This document shows, piece by piece, positions 35,110-42,486 of a stretch of DNA of 64,000 bases. Location of the stretch: contig CALCZU010000131.1 of assembly GCA_937903155.1 (NCBI GenBank), forward strand, positions 1-64,000, read 5' to 3'. This DNA is from an uncultured Bdellovibrionales bacterium (GTDB lineage: Bacteria; Bdellovibrionota; FAC87; UBA2466). Position 1 is the stretch's first letter; every line of letters starts with the position of its first letter. The notes under the pieces were generated by a model. It saw nothing but the letters and a program-made list of their open reading frames with translations. It did not search any database and was not told where the DNA came from. Both the position numbers and the translations under genes were made by a program.

Positions 35110-35177
35110 CTAAATAGTCGGACGAGACGCTAAACGCGCGTTTCCGTCTCGAGTGGCCCTTCGTTTGCACTATTTAG
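35110..35177. promoter_or_regulatory. Nested palindrome cluster overlapping a sigma-54 promoter
   Basis: Three inverted repeats share roughly one centre: CTAAATAGT (35110-35118) with ACTATTTAG (35169-35177), CGAGACG (35123-35129) with CGTCTCG (35145-35151), and a perfect 12-bp palindrome AAACGCGCGTTT (35132-35143). The right part overlaps the -24/-12 element. It is a likely activator-binding region. Confidence 0.6.
35154..35169 (+). promoter_or_regulatory. Sigma-54 (-24/-12) promoter
   Basis: TGGCCCTTCGTTTGCA fits the -24/-12 consensus with GG and GC at exact spacing. Transcription would begin near 35181 and read into the periplasmic protein gene at 35276. Confidence 0.7.
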
Positions 35178-35275
35178 AAGTGAGACGAAAAACAAAACAG
35201 GTTTCCCCGGAGCTAAAAGACATACATCGGGTTGGCAGTAGACGTGCTCCGCGCGCCGGGGAGCGGGAGGTACTC

Positions 35276-35761
35276 ATGAAGAACGTAAAAAGATGCATTT
35301 TTTGCATCAGCTTGGTGGCGGTATGGTCGTTTGCAGTTTACGCGGAATCGGCCTCGGGCGAGGCATGTGATTCTGGACTCGTGAGCGAGTTAAATCAGGA
35401 TCTTCGAACAGAAGCCGTGGGGCTAAAGGAGTTCCTCGAAACCCGAAAACAGAGCAGGCTAACCGGCAGGGATCGCGTGGAAGCATGTTCTCGATGGTCA
35501 GTAATGAATTCCTACGCAAAGTCACTAGCGAAACACTTTGAAAATGCGCCATCATCGGATTCGGCGGCGACGATGGTGGACCACTTGAGATCAGACCTTG
35601 AAGGGAATACGGAATGCTGGACAAACGCTAATCCGCAGCTGGCCAGTATGGCGGAAGGAGTTCGCATCGTAATTTCGCGAGCCACGCGCCTTGGCACTCT
35701 ACTCTCGTTACCTCCTGCGGAGAGAAAGGAGATCAATCGAGAATTCTCATCGGAGCGTTGA
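35276..35761 (+). CDS. Secreted protein of unknown function
   Basis: The ATG at 35276 has GGGAGG upstream and starts a signal peptide (MKNVKRCIFCISLVAVWSFAVYA). The longer frame has no such start. The mature part (about 138 aa) is helical, with three cysteines (ACDSGL, EACSRW, TECWTN) and no motif I recognise. The gene follows the GAFTDA regulator and the sigma-54 promoter, so it may be that regulator's target. Confidence 0.7.
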   Translation: MKNVKRCIFCISLVAVWSFAVYAESASGEACDSGLVSELNQDLRTEAVGLKEFLETRKQSRLTGRDRVEACSRWSVMNSYAKSLAKHFENAPSSDSAATMVDHLRSDLEGNTECWTNANPQLASMAEGVRIVISRATRLGTLLSLPPAERKEINREFSSER

Positions 35762-35801
35762 CAAGTTGTGTTTTCCGAGCGGTCGGGATACTTGATAGCG
35801 G

Positions 35802-36914
35802 ATGGCCCTAGAAACTTCAGAACTCGCTCGTTATGCGCGACATTTGTCTCTTACGGAGATTGGCGTCGAAGGACAAGAGCGCTTAAAGGCCAGTCGGGTT
35901 TTGGTGGTAGGGGCCGGAGGCTTAGGTTGCCCGGCCGCTCTTTATTTAGCTGCCGCTGGAGTCGGAACGATTGGGATTATTGATCCCGATCGCGTTGAAC
36001 TCTCAAACCTCCAAAGACAGGTGCTTTATCGTGAAAGTGACATCGGCCTCAACAAAGCCGAGGTCGCCGCCACTCGTCTAGGTGAACTTAATTCTAACGT
36101 TCAAGTTCACGCCTACTGCAAAGCCCTCGAAGTATCGAATGCTACCAAGTTAATCCAAAGGCACGATCTCGTGCTCGATGCGACCGATAATTTTGCTACT
36201 CGCTATCTTGTAAATGACGCGTGCTTTTTTCTAGAGCGCCCTAACGTCTTCGCGTCCGTCACACGTTTCGAGGGACGGCTCTCTCTCTTTTGTTCACAAG
36301 AAGGCCCGTGTTACCGCTGCCTCTTTCCTCAACCACCGCAGGAAATCGTCCTAAACTGTGCCGAGGAGGGAATCCTGGGCGCGGTGCCAGGAGTCTTGGG
36401 GACACTTCAAGCGCTGCTAGCCCTACGTACGATAATTGGTTTGGGACAATCGCCTCATCGCACACTACAGATTTTCGATTTTCTAACCATGCAGTCTCGC
36501 AATATTACAATCGCACCGAATCCAGATTGTCCGCTTTGTGGGGCGAATCCAACGATAAAGACACTTGAATCAGTGACAGCTTCCTGTGGCAATGCACCTG
36601 AAATTTCGGCCGACAAGTTACGCGCTCTTCTTGAGAAAGAAAGCGAAAGTCAGCTCATCGATGTTCGTGAAATTGCGGAATATCAACAGGGCAGTATTCC
36701 CGGAGCCATTTCAGTTCCGCTTTCCCTTATTATCTCCGGGGAAGTTCCCCTTCCGATAGATAAGACCCTGATTCTTTTCTGTCGAAGCGGCCAGAGAAGC
36801 CAAAAGGCCGCTCAGACTCTCTTGGGAAGAGGTTTCTCTTCTGTCTTCAGTTTATCCAAAGGTCTCGTTTCTTGGCCGGGAAAACTAACAGAGACTCCAC
36901 ATGCCGGTCTCTAA
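35802..36914 (+). CDS. moeB: Molybdopterin-synthase adenylyltransferase fused to rhodanese domain
   Basis: A HesA/MoeB/ThiF E1-type enzyme (residues 1-250) that activates the MoaD C-terminus: VLVVGAGGLGCPAALYLAAAGVG, DLVLDATDNFATRYLVND, and zinc Cys pairs CYRC and CPLC. A rhodanese domain follows (QLIDVREIAEYQQGSIPGAISVPL) with active-site Cys in LFCRSGQRS, which would supply the sulfur. The same two-domain plan exists in eukaryotic MOCS3/Uba4 and some bacteria. It completes the MoCo pathway encoded on the opposite strand. Confidence 0.92.
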   Translation: MALETSELARYARHLSLTEIGVEGQERLKASRVLVVGAGGLGCPAALYLAAAGVGTIGIIDPDRVELSNLQRQVLYRESDIGLNKAEVAATRLGELNSNVQVHAYCKALEVSNATKLIQRHDLVLDATDNFATRYLVNDACFFLERPNVFASVTRFEGRLSLFCSQEGPCYRCLFPQPPQEIVLNCAEEGILGAVPGVLGTLQALLALRTIIGLGQSPHRTLQIFDFLTMQSRNITIAPNPDCPLCGANPTIKTLESVTASCGNAPEISADKLRALLEKESESQLIDVREIAEYQQGSIPGAISVPLSLIISGEVPLPIDKTLILFCRSGQRSQKAAQTLLGRGFSSVFSLSKGLVSWPGKLTETPHAGL

Positions 36915-37290
36915 GGCCCATTTTATTTTTTTCGTTCAGGATCAGGCACGCAGTACCGATTTCTACTCGCAAGTGCTTGCCCAAACCCCTTCGCTCGACG
37001 TCCCCGGAATGACAGAGTTTGTATTAATGGATGGCTGCGTCCTTGGGTTAATGCCCATCGCGGGAATCAACCGTCTATTGGGAGACAGAATCAAGGACCC
37101 CTCCCTGGCCTTAGGCATTCCGCGCGCCGAGATCTATCTCTACGTTCCCGATCCCACCGCATATATTGAGCGAGCTAAATCTGCTGGTGCCACTGAACTA
37201 AGTCGGCTTGAATCACGCGACTGGGGCGACACCGCTGGCTACTGCGCCGATCCCGATGGACACGTCATTGCGTTTGCGTGCCGCCAATAG
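36901..37290 (+). CDS. VOC-family (glyoxalase/bleomycin-resistance fold) protein
   Basis: A 129-residue protein with the paired beta-alpha-beta units of the VOC fold: FIFFVQDQARSTDFYSQVL at the start and GYCADPDGHVIAFACR at the end. It overlaps the moeB 3' end by 14 bp. The substrate is unknown. Confidence 0.8.
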   Translation: MPVSKAHFIFFVQDQARSTDFYSQVLAQTPSLDVPGMTEFVLMDGCVLGLMPIAGINRLLGDRIKDPSLALGIPRAEIYLYVPDPTAYIERAKSAGATELSRLESRDWGDTAGYCADPDGHVIAFACRQ

Positions 37291-37473
37291 CGGGCACCAA
37301 AATCGGATGAGACGTATGGATCTCTCAAGAAGTATTTTTCGCGAAGGTCGCCGCTATAATCGCGCTCTCCCGTCTCCGGTGAGCAAGAAGTCAAGGGGTG
37401 GATAAGCACGCGACTGCGAAGCAAACTTAGGGTAAGGCTAGGAAAGTACGCCTTTTTATTCGGGGAAAATATT

Positions 37474-37929
37474 ATGGGACTGTCGGTAGAATTTCTATTG
37501 TCGGAGGATCACCAATCTATAGACGGTCTCTACGATGAGTACCTCAGTGAAAAGCGCCTTAATCCGGCGCGTGCATTGGAACTGTATCAGAAGTACAAAT
37601 TGTCTCTGCTTCGCCACATTAAATGCGAAGAAGATCTGATCTTTCCGGTTTTGGCTCAATTGCCTGACGAGCCCTGCTTCCAAGAAGTGTCGATCTTGCG
37701 TGACGAGCATCAGATCATCGTTCCGTTATTGATGGAAGTGGAAAGAGACCTAAAAGAAAGGAACGATTCAAGCGCCACCGAGCGGAAACTTTTCGAGGAA
37801 CTTCACGAACACAATGCACGAGAGGAAATGCGGGTGTATGGGCCGCTGGATCGCCTACTTAATGAGGGACAAAAGCAAGCTGTTGCCGACGCTTTGAAGT
37901 CTCAACGACTATTTCCTAAGGCGGGCTAG
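37474..37929 (+). CDS. Hemerythrin HHE-domain protein
   Basis: A 151-residue hemerythrin-like protein with metal-ligand groups SEDHQSIDGLYDEY, LLRHIKCEEDLIFP, LRDEHQIIVPLL and HEHNAREEMRVY. It is encoded 2 bp before a second nnrS, repeating the gene pair at 15.6-17.2 kb. A role in NO binding or repair of damaged metal centres is likely by context. Confidence 0.85.
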   Translation: MGLSVEFLLSEDHQSIDGLYDEYLSEKRLNPARALELYQKYKLSLLRHIKCEEDLIFPVLAQLPDEPCFQEVSILRDEHQIIVPLLMEVERDLKERNDSSATERKLFEELHEHNAREEMRVYGPLDRLLNEGQKQAVADALKSQRLFPKAG

Positions 37930-37931
37930 AC

Positions 37932-39110
37932 GTGAAAAGTGAAAGTCGCTCCTCCCCCGCCCTTTTCGCTCTGGCCTTTCGCCCCTTTTTTCTCTTCGGT
38001 CCTCTCTACGGCGTTCTGGCGATTCTTTACTGGGCGGGCTATCAGCTAAGCTTGAACGGTTTGCCGCCCTACTTCGAGGGCACTTTGTGGCACGCCCATG
38101 AAATGTTATTCGGGTTCGTGGCCTCCATTCTCGCTGGCTTCCTTCTGACGGCTTCCAAGAATTGGGCGAAAACGCGTGGAGTTCACGGGAGTACACTACT
38201 GATTTTAATTCTGACTTGGCTCGCAGGAAGAATCGCGATTCTGTTTTCGGCCATCCTTCCTGCATGGCTTGTTGCTTTTTCGGATCTGGCATTTCTTCCT
38301 TTTCTTACCTTTCTTCTGTGGTGCACCCTCTCTAAAGGAGCCGCCAAAACGAACTTTATCTTTGTGCTCTGGCTCGCGGTATTTTTCACGGCGAACGCTT
38401 TGATGCATTTGGAAGCACTAGGGCTACCCGCACAAACCGCCCGCACGGGATATCTTCTCGGAGTCGATACGGTGACCGTCATAATGGTGTTGATGGGCGG
38501 CAGGGTCATTCCCATGTTCACTCAAAACGCGGTTCCAGGCATTGAAATCGCCAAGCGTCCGTGGCTGGAAAGGCTCGCCGTCTTTACGGTCGTGGCCTAC
38601 CTACTTTCAGATGTCGTGGAAGAAACCTCCCTCATAACCGCGCTTGCCGCAATTCTTGCCGGGGCCGCGAGCTTTTTTCGGCTGGCCGGCTGGAAGCCAC
38701 TTTCCACGGTTGAACGTCCAATCCTCTGGGCCCTTCACTTAGGGTACGCTTTTCTATCCCTGGGTCTCATCGCTCGCGGGCTTTCTCTCACCTTGTTTCC
38801 GGTTAAGAGCTCTATACCGCTGCACCTTATTACGGCGGGTGCCATGGGAATGCTCATTTTGGGGATGATATCCCGAGTGTCATTGGGACACACCGGCAGA
38901 CCTCTCATCGTGTCTAAACCGATCGTCGTCGCCTACTGGTTGGTCTTTCTCGGCGCTGTGGTCAGAGTGCTAGTTCCACTCCTTTTTCCGTCCGTTTATA
39001 TCGTGGGAATGGCGGGGGCCGCCTTAATCTGGTCCGCAGGTCTAATTCTTTTTGCGATCGTTTACTGGCCAATACTTACGCAACCTCGCATCGACGGCCT
39101 CGAAGGGTGA
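37932..39110 (+). CDS. nnrS: NnrS family membrane protein
   Basis: A twelve-helix NnrS protein starting with GTG: FALAFRPFFLFGPLYGVLAIL, the His-rich LWHAHEMLFGFVASILAGFLLTA, MGGRVIPMFTQNAVPG and LHLITAGAMGMLILGMISRVSLGHTGR. It is the more classical NnrS of the two in the window (the first lacks the WHAHEM motif). It is coupled to the hemerythrin gene. Confidence 0.92.
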   Translation: MKSESRSSPALFALAFRPFFLFGPLYGVLAILYWAGYQLSLNGLPPYFEGTLWHAHEMLFGFVASILAGFLLTASKNWAKTRGVHGSTLLILILTWLAGRIAILFSAILPAWLVAFSDLAFLPFLTFLLWCTLSKGAAKTNFIFVLWLAVFFTANALMHLEALGLPAQTARTGYLLGVDTVTVIMVLMGGRVIPMFTQNAVPGIEIAKRPWLERLAVFTVVAYLLSDVVEETSLITALAAILAGAASFFRLAGWKPLSTVERPILWALHLGYAFLSLGLIARGLSLTLFPVKSSIPLHLITAGAMGMLILGMISRVSLGHTGRPLIVSKPIVVAYWLVFLGAVVRVLVPLLFPSVYIVGMAGAALIWSAGLILFAIVYWPILTQPRIDGLEG

Positions 39111-39271
39111 GATGAACGGCTCAAGTGAAAATCTCTGCGTCGGTCTTAGCCGACGAGTTGCTGGCCAGAAAAATACCAGCATGTTTCCGCCCTCGATAGT
39201 ACGCTGAGCTCCAGGGCGCGGCGCTTGAACGATTCCGGCCACGCGACTGCGCACGACGAAAGAATTAAAAA

Positions 39272-40060
39272 TCACAGTAATGAGACAAGCCGCTCTCTCA
39301 CGAGGTTTAGCGCGGCTTCCGAATCGTAATCAAAACCAGGAGCAAGAATCACTCGAATATCTTCCATGAACTCGGCGAGCTTCGCCTTCCGCTCCAGATT
39401 CAAAAGAAACTCTTTTTGGGAAATCTTTAGGCCCTGATTGGTCGTGTACTTGCAAAATGAGGTAATGATCTTTTGTGGATCGGCTTTTCCCGCCGTTAGG
39501 CCCAGCCAGATATCGAAGAGATCTCTTCCTTTTCGACGTTGGTAGAGTGCCCGGAGCTTTGTTCCTAGTAGTTCCTCTAGCGTGTAGGTTTGAATGATGG
39601 CATCCCCTGAAAACCATCGGGATGAAACGCGGAAGGGACGCTGTTCAAAGCCATAGACTGAAAAATGTTCCCGCGAGTTGATTTCGACTTTGAGTCGCAT
39701 TCGTATGGGCGGACTTGCTTCCGTTTGGAAACTATAAAGAAGAGTAACTCCTCCCTCGGATCGTGATCTCTTGGGTTTTCCGAGCCAAGAATCCAGCCGC
39801 TCTCGGAGCAAGTCGAGAACCGGACCGATGGGAGCGGCGGTGACTTGCACAAGATCGATATCTTCCGAATATCGGGCGGGCGGAAGCAAGTAGAGTTTGT
39901 AGAGAGCCGTTCCACCTCGGAAAGCCATCTGGCTCGCCAACGTGGAGTTTCCGAATATTTCGGCGAGGGCACGACTGATTACCAAGTCTTGTTCGACATG
40001 GGAATCGTCCGCCCACGGGACATGCCCTTTCCATTCGGTAATAAAATTTCTTGGAATCAC
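39272..40060 (-). CDS. abiEii: AbiEii-type nucleotidyltransferase toxin (type IV TA system)
   Basis: A nucleotidyltransferase of the AbiEii/AbiGii family: FRGGTALYKLYLLPPARYSEDIDLV contains the GG-T and SxDID active site, and KLRALYQRRKGRDLFDIWLGL is the conserved C-terminal motif. Members block growth by modifying RNA, often tRNA. It overlaps the antitoxin gene by 4 bp. Length 262 residues. Confidence 0.9.
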   Translation of the reverse strand: MIPRNFITEWKGHVPWADDSHVEQDLVISRALAEIFGNSTLASQMAFRGGTALYKLYLLPPARYSEDIDLVQVTAAPIGPVLDLLRERLDSWLGKPKRSRSEGGVTLLYSFQTEASPPIRMRLKVEINSREHFSVYGFEQRPFRVSSRWFSGDAIIQTYTLEELLGTKLRALYQRRKGRDLFDIWLGLTAGKADPQKIITSFCKYTTNQGLKISQKEFLLNLERKAKLAEFMEDIRVILAPGFDYDSEAALNLVRERLVSLL

Positions 40061-40857
40061 AGATCCGCCTCTATCCCTGAATTAATGAAGAGCTTCCATT
40101 TTGCATTCTTCGGCGTTCCCTCTTTCGGGAGACTTGGCACCAAGGGAGCAATGACCTGTGCTCGCTGGGCCACATATTCTGCCAAAGGTGCAGCGAGTTC
40201 TTTGAGTTTTAGTAGATCCAAAACATAACCAAGCCGTTGAACATACGGCATCGCACCTGCTCGTTTGACCGTTTTCGCGAGCGTCGTCGGCTGCATCTTC
40301 TCCGAGAGCTCGAGTAAAACGGTCGCTACGTTCCCAAGCCCTCCTGCGTGTTCAGGATAAGTGACAAGATCTAGAGCTGTGCCTTCGGGAGTGGATAAGC
40401 GAAGCGTCCCACGGGGCGTATTTCGCGTTTCGACTGGTATTTTTTGTAGATTGCCACGAGCAATAAAAGATACACGAACTCTTCCGCATTCGATCCCCGC
40501 TCGATTTTTTGGAGCGACGACCTGGAAGTATTGGGGCTTTTGGTGTGCAGCCCCGTGAAACTGCGCGGCCGTTAGAAGCCCTGCGTAGTAGGGACTCTTT
40601 AAGTGATCCATTAAATCGGGAATAAACTCCTCGGCCGGCAAACAGCCAAAAGCTCGGTACTCGGGCGGCACAATGACGTGGAAACCGCGGTAAGGAGTAT
40701 TGATCAGTCCCCGCTTCTTGAATCTCCATAGAACTGCGATGGTCGCTCTCGCCGACGTCTTGAACTCCTTGCGCGCCTGCTCGGTGGTAAAAGAGTAGAT
40801 TCCTTTGGACATTAGATTAGGAAGGAAATCCGAACTCTTAACGTGGCTTTTCTTCAT
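40057..40857 (-). CDS. abiEi: AbiEi-type antitoxin / transcriptional autorepressor
   Basis: A 266-residue protein with an N-terminal winged helix (GIYSFTTEQARKEFKTSARATIAVLWRFKKRGLI) and the AbiEi C-terminal domain (SPYYAGLLTAAQFHGAAHQ, RLSTPEGTALDLVTYPEHAGGLGNVATVLLEL). It pairs with the downstream toxin and is expected to repress the operon through the inverted repeats just upstream. Confidence 0.9.
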   Translation of the reverse strand: MKKSHVKSSDFLPNLMSKGIYSFTTEQARKEFKTSARATIAVLWRFKKRGLINTPYRGFHVIVPPEYRAFGCLPAEEFIPDLMDHLKSPYYAGLLTAAQFHGAAHQKPQYFQVVAPKNRAGIECGRVRVSFIARGNLQKIPVETRNTPRGTLRLSTPEGTALDLVTYPEHAGGLGNVATVLLELSEKMQPTTLAKTVKRAGAMPYVQRLGYVLDLLKLKELAAPLAEYVAQRAQVIAPLVPSLPKEGTPKNAKWKLFINSGIEADL

Positions 40858-40860
40858 ATA

Positions 40861-40907
40861 TATTACTTGTTAAAGTCTACGTTATTTGTGGACTTTGTAA
40901 AGTAATA
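40861..40907. promoter_or_regulatory. Inverted-repeat operator of the abiE operon
   Basis: Two 17-bp arms (40861-40877 and 40891-40907) are inverted copies that agree at 14 of 17 positions (TATTACTT-N3-AAAGTC). They begin 3 bp before the antitoxin start codon. AbiEi proteins are known to bind paired inverted repeats at their promoter. Confidence 0.75.
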
Positions 40908-41062
40908 TTATATAAGCCAATTTGAATCGGACACGAATTCCGGGGGGCATTTCGGGCCGTGCTCAATACGGCTTTGAGAGGTCCCCAGATGGAAAGCGGC
41001 AGCTTCACGCCTCGGATTGAAGTTTAATCTCGAAGTAGCGTTTACCCGGAGGCATTGACCGC

Positions 41063-41287
41063 TCATTCTTTCTTTTTCCCCGGAAGTTTTTCTTCGTAAA
41101 TCTCCATCAATCTAAGCACCGATCCGGGAATGGTCCTGATACCGCGCTCCCAATGACTAATCGATACGTGCGCAACTTGAAATTCCTTCGCAAGTTCTCG
41201 TGTCGTCATTCCAAGGCTCTTTCTCAGCGCACTTAAACGGGCTGCCTCCTTGGCCTTCGATGTTTTTGATGGGCTTTTTCTCGGCAT
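41063..41287 (-). CDS. Small XRE-type helix-turn-helix regulator
   Basis: A 74-residue protein that is almost only an HTH: LRKSLGMTTRELAKEFQVAHVSISHWERG is the classic XRE pattern. The N- and C-termini are very basic. It is divergent from parA, with two matching palindromes between them, so it may repress its own gene and parA. Confidence 0.82.
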   Translation of the reverse strand: MPRKSPSKTSKAKEAARLSALRKSLGMTTRELAKEFQVAHVSISHWERGIRTIPGSVLRLMEIYEEKLPGKKKE

Positions 41288-41325
41288 CTCCCTGAAGTCT
41301 AGTGGGCTATCGTTTCATTGGCAAC

Positions 41326-41386
41326 GTTAACATTGCTAACAGAATAAAATTGACTGGGGCAAATTTGTTCCGTTAGCATTGTTAAC
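41326..41386. promoter_or_regulatory. Pair of near-palindromic operators (GTTARCAWTGYTAAC)
   Basis: GTTAACATTGCTAAC at 41326-41340 and GTTAGCATTGTTAAC at 41372-41386 are inverted copies of each other (14 of 15), and each is itself almost palindromic. Centre-to-centre distance is 46 bp. They sit 39 bp upstream of the XRE start and are its likely binding sites. Confidence 0.65.
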
Positions 41387-41438
41387 AAGATGAACGGTAG
41401 AAACGTAGTCGGATAAAAAGGAGGACAAGAAATACTGC

Positions 41439-41466
41439 CCTCATCTTGAGGTACCTCAAATTGAGG
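41439..41466. repeat. Two noncoding CCTC-N5-GAGG units upstream of parA
   Basis: CCTCATCTTGAGG (41439-41451) and CCTCAAATTGAGG (41454-41466) are perfect in the palindromic arms and start exactly 15 bp apart. Unit and period are the same as in the long array inside the gene downstream of parA, but here they do not lie in a coding frame. This argues that the DNA element itself is functional. Confidence 0.8.
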
Positions 41467-41476
41467 AGAAAAAACA

Positions 41477-41504
41477 AAGCCCGAAAGCGTGAGCTTCCGG
41501 GCTT
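41477..41504 (-). terminator. Strong hairpin with T-run on the minus strand
   Basis: AAGCCCGAAAGC and GCTTCCGGGCTT form a 12-bp stem with one mismatch around a GTGA loop. On the minus strand it is followed by TTTGTTTTTT, so it reads as an intrinsic terminator for a leftward transcript, for example an antisense RNA from parA. On the plus strand it has no T-run. Confidence 0.55.
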
Positions 41505-41640
41505 CGCAAAAATGTCGTCAGCACTCGATTGATCGTCAGGATGCTGACTCGTCTTCAACCCGAACCGTCGATTAAACGGTTCAGGCTTCAACACCTCCAT
41601 TGTTGGCGGCGTTGGAGCCCATGTCAACATGGAGAACAAT

Positions 41641-42486
41641 ATGCCGTGTCAAATCATTGCCATCACCAATCAAAAGGGTGGCGTCGGAAAAACCACTACC
41701 ACAATCAATCTGTCGCAAGCTCTAGCTCTCCGAGGCTCGAAGGTCTTGGTGGTCGATGTCGATCCTCAAGGGAACACCACACAGGGCTTCGGTATTCCTC
41801 CGACCTCCGTCGGAAAGTCCCTTAGCGACCTCATTCTGGATCGGGAGCTACCTGCCGAAGCCGTAATCTACGAGGGAGACGGGATATCGCTTATTCCCGC
41901 GACACGTCGCCTTTCCCAAGTTGAACGGGAACTCGTTGGAATGACGAATAGTGAGCTACGCCTGGCTCGAAAATTATCAACGCTCCGCGAAACATTTTCG
42001 GTTATCGTTCTGGACGTACCACCGACGTTCGGTCCGCTCATGAACTCGGCTCTCAACGCTGCTGACTCGCTGATTGTGCCGTTGGATTCGAGTTACTTCG
42101 GAATGACCGGAATTAAAGACATGCTTACCGAGATCGAGGAGATCCGACTCGGAACCAACCCGAAACTTGAGATTCTCGGCTTTCTACTAACCATGAGCGA
42201 TCAGACTCGAATGGCGGGTGAAGTCTGCGACGAGCTCGTGGCAAGTTTCGGCGAGAAAGTATTCAGCGCGAAAATCAGGCGAAACGTGAAGCTGAAAGAG
42301 GCTCCGGCTCTAGGAAAGACAATCTTTCACCATGCACCGACCAGCCATGGTGCCGAGGATTACTTGGCATTGGCCGAGGAAGTGAGTTTCCGACTTAACC
42401 TGCCGGAAGACCTCCAAGCCGCTCAGGGAATCAGCCAGCACGGGCCTGAAGAAGCGCATCCGATGATTGCTGGAGGTGTGCAATGA
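41641..42486 (+). CDS. parA: ParA-family partition ATPase
   Basis: A deviant-Walker ATPase of the ParA/Soj type: IIAITNQKGGVGKTTTTINLSQAL (Walker A), VVDVDPQGNTTQ and VIVLDVPPTFGPLMNSAL. It lacks an N-terminal HTH, as in type Ib/chromosomal ParA. The ATG at 41641 is preferred (GGAG 6 bp upstream); 41629 is the alternative. Its 3' end overlaps the following winged-helix gene by ATGA, the position where a centromere-binding partner is normally encoded. Confidence 0.92.
   Translation: MPCQIIAITNQKGGVGKTTTTINLSQALALRGSKVLVVDVDPQGNTTQGFGIPPTSVGKSLSDLILDRELPAEAVIYEGDGISLIPATRRLSQVERELVGMTNSELRLARKLSTLRETFSVIVLDVPPTFGPLMNSALNAADSLIVPLDSSYFGMTGIKDMLTEIEEIRLGTNPKLEILGFLLTMSDQTRMAGEVCDELVASFGEKVFSAKIRRNVKLKEAPALGKTIFHHAPTSHGAEDYLALAEEVSFRLNLPEDLQAAQGISQHGPEEAHPMIAGGVQ

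Larger units (their letters stand above)
41288..41640. promoter_or_regulatory. Divergent control region between the XRE gene and parA
   Basis: No gene is seen in these 353 bp. From left to right it contains two XRE-type palindromes, two tandem 15-bp CCTC-N5-GAGG units, and a strong 12-bp-stem hairpin followed on the minus strand by a T-run. Confidence 0.6.

Noticed and set aside
37208..37424. Short ORFs between the VOC gene and the second hemerythrin gene
   Set aside because: They overlap the VOC 3' end in other frames, lack RBS and have biased composition.
39138..39155. Hairpin CGTCGG-N6-CCGACG as terminator of the second nnrS gene
   Set aside because: A 6-bp stem without a T-run on either strand is too weak to call a terminator.
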